Shown piece after piece: positions 1 to 6,830 of a stretch of DNA of 10,291 nucleotides (position 1 is the stretch's first letter; each line of letters opens with the position of its first letter). The notes below the pieces were generated by a model, which made no database searches, had not been told where the DNA came from, and saw only the letters and a list, made by a program, of their open reading frames with translations. The stretch comes from Kordiimonadaceae bacterium UBA4441 (GTDB lineage Bacteria; Pseudomonadota; Alphaproteobacteria; Sphingomonadales; Emcibacteraceae), in NCBI GenBank assembly GCA_002390425.1, contig DGPL01000002.1, positions 1 to 10,291 on the forward strand, read 5' to 3'. Made by a program: the position numbers and the translations under genes.

Positions 1-6
1 TGAGAT

Positions 7-36
7 AAAAAAATGGCAGACTTCCTCTCCGCCATT
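7..36 (-). terminator. Second, tandem intrinsic terminator (minus strand)
   Basis: Read on the minus strand, AATGGCGGA (36-28) pairs with TCTGCCATT (20-12). This gives 9 bp including one G-U pair around a 7-nt loop (GAGGAAG), followed directly by five further T residues (11-7). It has no T run in the plus direction, so it acts only for minus-strand transcripts. It starts one base after the first terminator and looks like a fail-safe for the same operon, or possibly for an RNA that I cannot delimit. Confidence 0.65.
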
Positions 37-71
37 AAAAAAGGGCTTCCAGATTATGGAAGCCCTTTTTT
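37..71. terminator. Strong bidirectional intrinsic terminator overlapping a stop codon
   Basis: A perfect 14-bp stem, AAAAAAGGGCTTCC (37-50) and GGAAGCCCTTTTTT (58-71), encloses a 7-nt loop (51-57). The G+C core is GGGCTTCC/GGAAGCCC and each strand ends in a T6 run, so it can stop transcription in both directions. On the minus strand it ends the autotransporter and small-protein operon. The TAA stop codon of the small gene (54-56, minus strand) sits in the loop. Confidence 0.9.
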
Positions 72-362
72 AATTTGTATATATTCGAAGGTGTCTTTTT
101 CTATAACTTTCAGAAAAGTCAGATAATCTTTTTGCTCACTATTTGAAAGAAAATTGTAGACTACGGCAAGGTGTTCATCCTCTTCATTGATAACACTTTG
201 AATTTGTTCAATAACGCCTAAAGTATAGTGGTATAATTCTTGCGCTTTATCGTAACTAACGCATTCACTTTTTAATTTTTTAAGTAATGAAAAATCATCA
301 TAAATATTAAAATCAATAGGGGACAACTCGTTGAAATGATGATCTATCTTTTCATCTATCAT
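54..362 (-). CDS. Hypothetical 102-residue acidic helical protein
   Basis: I do not recognise a family. The product is soluble, with no signal peptide or membrane segment. It is rich in Glu, Asp, Lys, Ile and Leu and looks largely helical, with one Cys at residue 34. The ATG at 360-362 lies 20 bp beyond the stop of the autotransporter gene on the same strand, and a weak purine-rich site (TTTAGAAG) precedes it, so the two are probably cotranscribed. The gene ends in the loop of an intrinsic terminator, so its last residues (KKGLP) are encoded by the terminator stem. Residues 66-84 (L-x-VV ... QKDYxxFL) resemble residues 38-58 of the 88-residue protein at 9481-9747, which hints at distant paralogy. 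The reading frame is convincing from context (operon position, terminator placement); the function is unknown. Confidence 0.7.
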   Translation of the reverse strand: MIDEKIDHHFNELSPIDFNIYDDFSLLKKLKSECVSYDKAQELYHYTLGVIEQIQSVINEEDEHLAVVYNFLSNSEQKDYLTFLKVIEKDTFEYIQIKKGLP

Positions 363-382
363 AAGTGTTGCTTCTAAATACT

Positions 383-3300
383 TTAAAATCTTATGCGGAA
401 ATTCATTGTAGCGATATGTGCCATATATTGTTCGCGCCAGTCGGCATCATAAACGATGCTAAATTGCGTAATATTCGTTCCAAAATAAATACCTCCACCT
501 GCTTGATAAGAATTTTGTGGAATTTGACTACCGGTTAAGGTGAATTGATTATCATATCCTGCAAATTGTGCCGTTATTGACTGTGGATCATTTCTAAACT
601 CTTTAGAATAACCACCATGAAGACCAAACCTAAGTTGTCCAATTACGTCGTCACCACTTGTAAAGTTAGTGGTATAGGCAAATTCCATTTCAACAGTACC
701 TATCATAGAATCGGTTCTGATTTCTGAAACAGATAAGTCAATACCGCCACCGCCGCCAGATTCAGTATATGGGTCTTGTTTAATATTGGTGTAATTGATG
801 ATAGCTGAGGGGGTTAAACTAAACTTACTACCCAAATCAAGTTGATAGCCAACTTTAAGGTTAGATGAATATTGTAAGCCATCCCATTCACCTACAGATG
901 TACGCGAAAAATCGCTAAAAATAACGTCTCTGTCGCTTTCAAAGTCAAGTAAACCAACATTAGCCTGAGCTTCAACGAATAAATTAGATAGCCAAAATGA
1001 CCCGTAAACTCCTGCTTGCGTATTTTCAAGTCCAACTCGGCTTGAACCTGCATTATCCAATTTAATATCCGCGAAGTTCTTCGCGATGCTAATACCCAAT
1101 GCACCCTGATCAGTTACAGCGATTTCATAACCGGCAGCTAAACCAAATGTCAGGCCATAAGCTGGTTTTTCATCAATTGAATTGTCGAAATCATATCTAC
1201 TACCATACTGTTGCACCCAGAATCCATGCCCTGATTCTAATGGACTATCTGGAACTCGTTTTAAGAGACGCAGATTATCGAGCCGCCCAGAAACTGCACC
1301 AACTGATAAACTATTATTAGTTATTAAAATTTGTCTGCTTGCTTGCGATAAGTTATTAGGCATCATTTGATTATAAATAGAAGTGAACTCTTCTTCTGTT
1401 ACAATGCTACTAATTTGCGAAGCTATTTCTTCATTATCAAATAACGCTGGAATTGAAGCTTCATAAATTGCTGAAAGGTTTTGATTAAGGCCTAATTCTA
1501 GGGCACTTTTTCTTCTTAATTCAACAGTTACGGAAGTATCATCTATTTCTGAAGAAATATCATAAATAAATAATTGATCATTTGCGTTAAATATATTTGC
1601 GTCACTATCAATAGTCAGGCTATTGGATTTTATTATTTCAAATGTATTTTCTTCGCCAACGAGAGACGCGATCTCAATAGACAGGTTACTTTCTGGGCCA
1701 AAAACAACGTCACCAGTAGCATTTACGCCCCCAGTAAAGTTACCATCCCCTTCAATTTCTACTATTAAGGTACTCTGATCGTTAATTGCTAGGTTCTCAG
1801 TATTTAATCTGTTTGCAGACGTAACACGAAGTTCAGATTGATCATTTAGTGTGATATTTAAATTGCCATTAGGTGAAATAATGCCACCTTCTATAACCGA
1901 ATTACCATTCATATTGATTGTACTAGACCCTGTGCCAAGGATTAATGCGCCATCAATCCCACGAACCAAGCGAGGCTGATATAATTCTTCCAGTATGCCT
2001 TCATCAATAAATGCTTGTGTTGCTTCATTTAATTCTGTTTCTGACAAGCCAACGATATCAATTGTATTGATACCATCACCCAGTAAAACATCGCCTACTA
2101 TTTGTCCTTCGTTATTAAAGTCAATAGTAGTATTATTATTGGAAAGGTCTAAAGCAATTGTTTGACCATTGCTATCGGCATCCTTAAATGTTCTTAGAAT
2201 TCCAGTATTCGTAAATTCACTAACAGAGCCTGAATTATCGATTATTCCGTAAGCGGAAGTACTTGCACCAGCTGCTGTAACACTTATTGTGCCATCATTT
2301 TCTATGCGATTAACAACACTGCTTGAAGCTATTCTAATGCCGTAAGCATCAACACCTGAGCCGCTTCTAATGCCATCATTGTCAAATGTAGTATTTGCAG
2401 TGGAAGTAATAATTCCGTTATTTATTATTTCCGGAATTGTAGTATCAACACCAATATCTATTGCAATTGAATTCGCATCTAACGCTTCACTTTCAATAGT
2501 ACCCCAAAGTCCATTATATAGACCAAAATCGAAACTTGTTGAATATGTGGTAGAATTATTTGTCGTCCCTGAAATTAATATGGCTGTTGTTTCTTGTCCA
2601 CTATTTATCCCTCTGGCTCTAATAGTACCTTGATTGACAAAAGAATAATCACCATAAAAGGAGTTTGAATTTCCAAGGGTGATGTCTGTCCATGGAGTGT
2701 CATCAATTTTTTCAGGGGTTATCATCACAGCATAACCTCCACCCAAGGCACTGATATTACTAGTGTTTGTAGATAGGCCGGCAGTGGATTCGTTTTCTGC
2801 AACATTAATTTCATTACCATTAATATCAAAATAGACAATACTATTTTCAAAACCACCGGTAATGTTCGAACTAATTCTTAGTGAAGCTATTCCTGAGATC
2901 GCATCCGTAGTAACATTTGTAGAAAAATTGGTAAAAGAGTCTGTTCCAGTTTGAATAGCGCTCCTATTTTTGTAAGAACCGGTAACATCACCACCAATAT
3001 AAATACCATGATTATTTACATTCCTAGCAGTAATGTTGGAATTTGACGCTATATTTCCATTTACATTTCCAAATATCTCAACTGCGTTACTGTTATCACC
3101 AGTAACTAAGATGTCGTTTAAAGTTAAATTGCCATCTAAGTCAGATTTTAAAGATACGACTGCCGAGTTGCTGCCAAACAATCTTATGTCACCGTTAGCA
3201 TCAAAAAATAAATCACCTTGGAGGGTTCCATCCCCTTCAACAAGTAATCCAAAATTATTGGTTCCGAGATTATCATTGTCCCCAACGGCACTAATAGTAA

Positions 3301-3679
3301 TATTATCCGAAACAGTTAGATCAGAAACTCGTGTCCCGGCATCTGGAACCAAGATATTAATGCCAATTGCATCACTCTGTGCATTATTATTAATACTACC
3401 GTTAATAGTAACATCATTATTGCTATCAATTGTTATACCTGTTCCGCTTTCAAGGTTGATACTGCCGTCTGTATCAATAATGATATCAGCAGCACTGCCA
3501 CCATTAGCTGAACCTGTGCTTATTCCGGTATTTCTTTCATCGGAGATTGTCACTTCTTGTGCATAGGCAGAAAGACACGTAAATGACCCTAGTTGTACAG
3601 CAATGAAAAATGATTTGCTTAATTTTGATACATTTAATTTATTATTATGCTTATAAGCGCTATTAGAGCTAATACTCAT
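383..3679 (-). CDS. Autotransporter (type Va secretion) with beta-helical passenger and C-terminal barrel
   Basis: A 1098-residue outer-membrane autotransporter. Residues 1-40 form a Sec signal with a long N-region of about 22 residues, a hydrophobic core and a predicted AYA|Q cleavage site. The passenger (about 41-770) is rich in Asn, Asp, Ser, Thr, Gly and Ile with alternating hydrophobic residues, as expected of a right-handed beta-helix. Residues 143-230 contain roughly 26-residue imperfect repeats (for example SNSAVVSLKSDLDGN, NSNAVEIFGNVNGN, VNNHGIYIGGDVTG). A helical linker near 770-805, including YNQMMPNN, leads into the barrel (about 816-1098), which opens with GFWVQQYGSRYDFD and ends in Phe (FRIRF), the usual BAM-recognition terminus. 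The ATG at 3677-3679 has a good site, AAAGG, 7 nt upstream. I see no catalytic protease or lipase motif in the passenger, so an adhesive or surface role is more likely than an enzyme. The 102-residue gene follows 20 bp downstream. Confidence 0.93.
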   Translation of the reverse strand: MSISSNSAYKHNNKLNVSKLSKSFFIAVQLGSFTCLSAYAQEVTISDERNTGISTGSANGGSAADIIIDTDGSINLESGTGITIDSNNDVTINGSINNNAQSDAIGINILVPDAGTRVSDLTVSDNITISAVGDNDNLGTNNFGLLVEGDGTLQGDLFFDANGDIRLFGSNSAVVSLKSDLDGNLTLNDILVTGDNSNAVEIFGNVNGNIASNSNITARNVNNHGIYIGGDVTGSYKNRSAIQTGTDSFTNFSTNVTTDAISGIASLRISSNITGGFENSIVYFDINGNEINVAENESTAGLSTNTSNISALGGGYAVMITPEKIDDTPWTDITLGNSNSFYGDYSFVNQGTIRARGINSGQETTAILISGTTNNSTTYSTSFDFGLYNGLWGTIESEALDANSIAIDIGVDTTIPEIINNGIITSTANTTFDNDGIRSGSGVDAYGIRIASSSVVNRIENDGTISVTAAGASTSAYGIIDNSGSVSEFTNTGILRTFKDADSNGQTIALDLSNNNTTIDFNNEGQIVGDVLLGDGINTIDIVGLSETELNEATQAFIDEGILEELYQPRLVRGIDGALILGTGSSTINMNGNSVIEGGIISPNGNLNITLNDQSELRVTSANRLNTENLAINDQSTLIVEIEGDGNFTGGVNATGDVVFGPESNLSIEIASLVGEENTFEIIKSNSLTIDSDANIFNANDQLFIYDISSEIDDTSVTVELRRKSALELGLNQNLSAIYEASIPALFDNEEIASQISSIVTEEEFTSIYNQMMPNNLSQASRQILITNNSLSVGAVSGRLDNLRLLKRVPDSPLESGHGFWVQQYGSRYDFDNSIDEKPAYGLTFGLAAGYEIAVTDQGALGISIAKNFADIKLDNAGSSRVGLENTQAGVYGSFWLSNLFVEAQANVGLLDFESDRDVIFSDFSRTSVGEWDGLQYSSNLKVGYQLDLGSKFSLTPSAIINYTNIKQDPYTESGGGGGIDLSVSEIRTDSMIGTVEMEFAYTTNFTSGDDVIGQLRFGLHGGYSKEFRNDPQSITAQFAGYDNQFTLTGSQIPQNSYQAGGGIYFGTNITQFSIVYDADWREQYMAHIATMNFRIRF

Positions 3680-3934
3680 TTCTTAACCTTTAAATTCTTC
3701 AGTGGAAAATCCTAAACAGCATAATTCCAAATTTATGATGAACATGTAATTAACAGTAGCTATAATATGTTTTTACTCAAAATACCCGTTTTTTTTTAAT
3801 ATAAATTTGCCTATTTGAAAATTATTAAAAAATTCTGATTGTAGAATTTAGGTAATAGTGATTTTTTCAATTTTAGAGATGCAATTATGATAAGGCTGTT
3901 ATAAAGTCTAGCCAACAAACTCAAAAGGGAAAAA
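3680..3934. promoter_or_regulatory. Divergent intergenic region of autotransporter and fetB-like gene
   Basis: This 255-bp A+T-rich spacer must hold the promoters of both divergent genes. It contains a T9 run at 3789-3797 (A9 on the autotransporter coding strand), about 110 bp from the autotransporter start. I cannot place the autotransporter promoter with confidence. I see no tRNA, hairpin terminator or small gene in it. Confidence 0.6.
3864..3891 (+). promoter_or_regulatory. Candidate sigma70-type promoter for the FetB-like gene
   Basis: TATGAT at 3886-3891 matches five of six bases of the -10 consensus. TTTTCA at 3864-3869 is a weak -35 (four of six) at 16-bp spacing. It lies about 45 bp before the ATG. 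In such A+T-rich DNA chance matches are common, so this is only a candidate. Confidence 0.3.
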
Positions 3935-4660
3935 ATGGATACGATACAGGTAATATCACTGGCTAATCTTGCATTGGCATTTATTCCTGTTGTCATTGTG
4001 CTCATCATTTTGCAGCAATGGAAAGGCGATAGTAAAGAGGCCCTTTTCGGCATATCTCGGATGCTCGTTCAACTCCTTGTCGTTGGTTATTTTTTAACGT
4101 TTCTATTTAATGCAGAAAACGTTTGGATTATACTTACCGTGCTATCAGTAATGCTTTTAGTTTCTAGTTGGATTTCACTTAGAACTTTAAAAATCCATCG
4201 TAAGGCTCTGTATCCATTATCATTTATCTCAATTTTTATTGGCGGCGGATCGGTACTCTTTATGATCACTCAAGGGGTGCTGGGATTAGAGCCATGGTAT
4301 GAGCCGCGCTATTTAGTCCCGCTTGCCGGAATGATTTTTTCCAGCTCAATGAATAGTATCAGCTTAGCAGCCGAAAGAGTTGAGGCCGAAATGAGCAGAG
4401 GAGAGCCATACAAAAAAGCACGCAGTATTGCTCTACGTGCTTCGCTAATTCCGATCGTGAATGCTTTATTTGGTGTTGGTCTCGTTTCATTACCAGGAAT
4501 GATGACGGGGCAAATTTTATCCGGCGTCTCTCCATTAATTGCTGTGCGATATCAAATCATGGTGATGTGTATGCTTTTTTCCGCGTCTGGTATTTCGGCG
4601 GCCATATTCTTAGCGCTTATAAAAGAACGTCTAAAAATAAAACCGCCCGCAGCCGACTGA
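3935..4660 (+). CDS. fetB: FetB/UPF0014-family ABC transporter permease
   Basis: A 241-residue inner-membrane protein with about six to seven hydrophobic segments (starting near residues 6, 42, 64, 93, 126, 171 and 207). The family is clear from the conserved C-terminal block VGLVSLPGMMTGQIL (181-195), followed by SGVSPLIAVRYQIMVM, and from AGMIFSSSMNSISLAAERVEAEM (131-153), which corresponds to the family's GMI-GNSMN-SLA-R helix; the usual GN is SS here. In E. coli, FetB works with the ATPase FetA in iron efflux and oxidative-stress resistance; whether this homologue moves iron is inference. Family length is about 250-260, so it is full length. The ATG at 3935 follows AAAAGGGA (3923-3930), a good ribosome site. 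No FetA-type ATPase gene is present: the gene stands alone between a divergent autotransporter and a convergent DUF1080 gene. Confidence 0.88.
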   Translation: MDTIQVISLANLALAFIPVVIVLIILQQWKGDSKEALFGISRMLVQLLVVGYFLTFLFNAENVWIILTVLSVMLLVSSWISLRTLKIHRKALYPLSFISIFIGGGSVLFMITQGVLGLEPWYEPRYLVPLAGMIFSSSMNSISLAAERVEAEMSRGEPYKKARSIALRASLIPIVNALFGVGLVSLPGMMTGQILSGVSPLIAVRYQIMVMCMLFSASGISAAIFLALIKERLKIKPPAAD

Positions 4661-5371
4661 TTAATTTAATTTTTTTACTTTAATATTTTTATACCAAACC
4701 GGATCACCATGATCTTGTAATGCAAAATGGCCAATTTTTGATTTACCAAATCCCGGCCAAGTGGCAAATTTGCTGTCTTTAATAAGTGAAGCCCAATTAT
4801 CATCCCACATGGTTGTTTTAATAACCATTTCACCGTTTTGCCAATGTTCAAGGTTGTTGCCTTTTACTTTGATTAAAACTTTGTTCCATTCGCCGACAGG
4901 CTTCACATTTTCAACTCGGCTTTTTACCAGATCATAAAGATCCCCAGCACGATGTTGTTTTATTTTGCCGTCCGCATGTCGATCATTGTCCAATACCTGC
5001 ATTTCAGGGGCCGTTTCATAAGGAAATTTATAATCATCGCTTTCAACGGCATGATAAAAAATCCCACTATTTGATGCGGCGGCCACTTTCCATTCCAATG
5101 AAAACTCAAATTCGCTATATTTTTCACGGCTGATAATATCACCGCCCGTACCGTAATTATTTGGATTAAAGAAAATTGCCCCGTCTTCCACTTCCCATTT
5201 GGTTGGGGAAGTTTCCATTTTATAGCCGCGCCAGTTTTTGTCGATATCTTGACCGTCAAAAAGAAGTTCCCAACCATCAGCTTTTTCAGCAGCGCTTAAT
5301 TCGTTGTCAGCGGCATGTGCAGAAAAAGTGATTGATGAAGCCAATAAGAGGCTCAATAATTTATATTTCAT
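4661..5371 (-). CDS. Secreted DUF1080 (3-keto-disaccharide hydrolase-like) protein
   Basis: A 236-residue protein with a Sec signal peptide (1-20, cleavage at AHA|AD), so periplasmic. The mature part is a single DUF1080/PF06439 domain with a concanavalin-like jelly-roll fold. It runs from GWELLFDGQDIDKNWRGY (33-50), through the W-x-VEDGAIFF strand (59-68), SREKYSEFEFSLEWKV (81-96), NSGIFYH (101-107) and PEMQVLD (122-128), to the C-terminal IGHFALQDHGDPVWYKNIKV block (213-232). The family includes 3-keto-glycoside hydrolases acting on oxidised disaccharides; the exact substrate here is unknown. The ATG follows AGGA about 10 nt upstream. The gene starts 40 bp after the Tat-signal PLP enzyme on the same strand, so the two form an operon. 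Its stop codon (4661-4663) touches the stop of the convergent fetB-like gene. Confidence 0.88.
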   Translation of the reverse strand: MKYKLLSLLLASSITFSAHAADNELSAAEKADGWELLFDGQDIDKNWRGYKMETSPTKWEVEDGAIFFNPNNYGTGGDIISREKYSEFEFSLEWKVAAASNSGIFYHAVESDDYKFPYETAPEMQVLDNDRHADGKIKQHRAGDLYDLVKSRVENVKPVGEWNKVLIKVKGNNLEHWQNGEMVIKTTMWDDNWASLIKDSKFATWPGFGKSKIGHFALQDHGDPVWYKNIKVKKLN

Positions 5372-5411
5372 TTGGTTTATTTCCTAATTGTTATTTTTTA
5401 AAATTTATCAC

Positions 5412-6704
5412 TTAAATGGAGAGCGAAATATATTTCGCTGTGCGTTCCATTTGATCCATAGAATTATAAATATGCGGACACAACCTTACGCGAAGCACAT
5501 CACCGTTTCCGCCAATCGCACCCGAGATGCGATAATTTTCATAAATGGTTTTGGCAGCTTTTTTTGCGTCGGTATTTGAAATAAGGGCCACCACGATACC
5601 GCTATTAAAGCCGTCTGCTTGTTCAGTTAAGAAATCAATGTCACGCACTTGTTCTGATAAATGATTACGCAAAGTTCCTGCGAGCGCATTGATGCGTTCT
5701 TCTATACGTGTTTGCCCGATCATATTGTGGAATTCAACCGCACGCCCCAATGCCCAAAGGCGGCCATCGTCACGTTGGCCAAGACTTTCATATTTTTGAG
5801 CGCCATTCACTTTTGAGCGTTCCCAGCCCACAGTGACAATATTGGGCCATAGTTCGGCTTGTGCTTCTTTTTTTACATAAATAAAACTCGCTTCACGAGG
5901 GCCTAGGATCCATTTCTGTCCGCTTGAGGTGTAAAAATCACATCCCATATCATGTAAATCAATATCCATATAACCAAACGTTTGTGCACCATCCACGAGC
6001 GATTTTGCCCCGTTTGCATGGGCAAGTTGGGTCAATTCTTTCCCCGGAAGGGTGGTTCCCGTTTGATTTGAGATATGACTAAAGGCAAGAACTTTCGTTT
6101 TTGAATTAATGGCTTCCTTAAAGGGGCGGATTAAATCTTCGATTGCATTTAACTTAGGGTCGGTTGATACGGTCACAACTTTAAATCCAAGTCGTTCAGC
6201 ACGTTGATGCCAGGCAATGTTATTACAAGGATGATTTTGATCCCAGATAAGCACTTCATCGTCCGGGCCAAGGTCAAGGCCATTGATGACAGTATTATTG
6301 GCTTCAGATGTGTTTCTGACAAATCCAATTTCATCCGCATCCGCACCAAGGAAGCCCGCAATAAAATCGCGTGATCGTTGCATCAACCCGCCGTATTTAC
6401 CGCGATTTTGAAATGAACAATTCATTTCCATGTCGCGAGTATGTTCAATCACCGTTTCATGAACCACTTTTGGTGTTGGCGTCATATTGGCAGCATTTAA
6501 CATGATCAAATCTTTTTCAATGATAAACTCATCGCGCAATTTATCCCAAAATATCTCTGTGCCTGTCATACCATTTTGTGCCGTGGCCATGGCGCGAACA
6601 TCTCCTGCCGCCAGCGCCATTGTATTGCTGCCGGACATATAAAGTGCGCTCATGCCCGCGCTTGCACCGACTGCTTTTAAAAAGTTGCGTCTTGATTGGC
6701 TCAT
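5412..6704 (-). CDS. Tat-exported class V aminotransferase-fold PLP enzyme (cysteine desulfurase / isopenicillin N epimerase-like)
   Basis: A 430-residue fold-type I PLP enzyme. The N-terminus SQSRRNFLKAVGASAG is a twin-arginine signal, with a hydrophobic stretch to about residue 33. This suggests export of the folded, cofactor-loaded protein. Class V landmarks are in order: RNTSEANN (130-137, phosphate-binding segment), SHISNQTGTTLPGKEL (209-224), LVDGAQTFGYMDID (236-249, with Asp238 at the pyridine nitrogen and Gln241), TSSGQKWILGPR (259-270, with Lys264 as Schiff-base lysine) and LRVRLCPHIYNSMDQME (404-420, with an Arg suited to the substrate carboxylate). The residues needed for PLP chemistry are thus present. 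Members act as desulfurases, epimerases, transaminases or lyases; the sequence does not decide which. The start has an excellent ribosome site, AAGGGAG, upstream. It is first in a minus-strand operon with the DUF1080 gene and divergent from the P1 peptidase operon. Confidence 0.88.
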   Translation of the reverse strand: MSQSRRNFLKAVGASAGMSALYMSGSNTMALAAGDVRAMATAQNGMTGTEIFWDKLRDEFIIEKDLIMLNAANMTPTPKVVHETVIEHTRDMEMNCSFQNRGKYGGLMQRSRDFIAGFLGADADEIGFVRNTSEANNTVINGLDLGPDDEVLIWDQNHPCNNIAWHQRAERLGFKVVTVSTDPKLNAIEDLIRPFKEAINSKTKVLAFSHISNQTGTTLPGKELTQLAHANGAKSLVDGAQTFGYMDIDLHDMGCDFYTSSGQKWILGPREASFIYVKKEAQAELWPNIVTVGWERSKVNGAQKYESLGQRDDGRLWALGRAVEFHNMIGQTRIEERINALAGTLRNHLSEQVRDIDFLTEQADGFNSGIVVALISNTDAKKAAKTIYENYRISGAIGGNGDVLRVRLCPHIYNSMDQMERTAKYISLSI

Positions 6705-6732
6705 TATCTTTCTCCCTTATTTTTTCAAAAAT

Positions 6733-6762
6733 ATACTAACCCTTTGCGGCAAAATTAAGCAA
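6733..6762 (-). promoter_or_regulatory. Candidate promoter of the PLP enzyme-DUF1080 operon with a palindrome in its spacer
   Basis: On the minus strand, TTGCTT (6762-6757) and TAGTAT (6738-6733) are separated by 18 bp and would start transcription shortly before the ribosome site of the 6704 start. A 5-1-5 palindrome, TTTGC-G-GCAAA (6743-6753), lies within the spacer, where a repressor could block polymerase. Both elements are short and the promoter match is moderate. Confidence 0.35.
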
Positions 6763-6782
6763 ACATTTATTCAGGTTGATTT

Positions 6783-6795
6783 CATTCTTAGAATG
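6783..6795. promoter_or_regulatory. 13-bp palindrome CATTCT-T-AGAATG, possible operator
   Basis: A perfect 6-1-6 inverted repeat midway between the divergent starts at 6704 and 6831. Its position in a 126-bp divergent control region suggests a binding site for a shared regulator, but no regulator gene is in the window and one site cannot prove it. It is too short and lacks a T run for a terminator. Confidence 0.35.
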
Positions 6796-6818
6796 TGCGA
6801 GCTTTTTTGTCTATCAAA

Positions 6819-6824
6819 TAAGGA
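6819..6824 (+). promoter_or_regulatory. Ribosome binding site that sets the peptidase start at 6831
   Basis: TAAGGA ends 6 nt before the ATG at 6831. The in-frame TTG at 6825 directly abuts this site, so it has no spacing for initiation. This favours 6831 over the two-codon-longer reading. Confidence 0.75.
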
Positions 6825-6830
6825 TTGATC

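Noticed and set aside
2370..2633. 87-codon plus-strand open frame with hydrophobic content
   Set aside because: Also antisense inside the autotransporter gene; composition artefact of the repetitive passenger codons.
3033..3566. 177-codon plus-strand open frame
   Set aside because: Lies wholly antisense to the autotransporter passenger. Its Leu/Ser/Pro/Ile-rich composition is what the reverse strand of Asn/Ser/Asp/Gly-rich codons produces, and it has no ribosome site or family resemblance.
3789..3797. T9 run as a plus-strand terminator
   Set aside because: No stem-loop precedes it and no plus-strand gene ends nearby.
3811..4053. 80-codon minus-strand open frame overlapping the fetB-like start
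   Set aside because: Overlaps the first 40 codons of a well-supported gene on the other strand, lacks a recognisable ribosome site and resembles no family.
4660..4670. ATTAA-T-TTAAT palindrome at the convergent stop codons
   Set aside because: Pure A+T 5-bp arms are too weak for a terminator; best read as chance in A+T-rich DNA.
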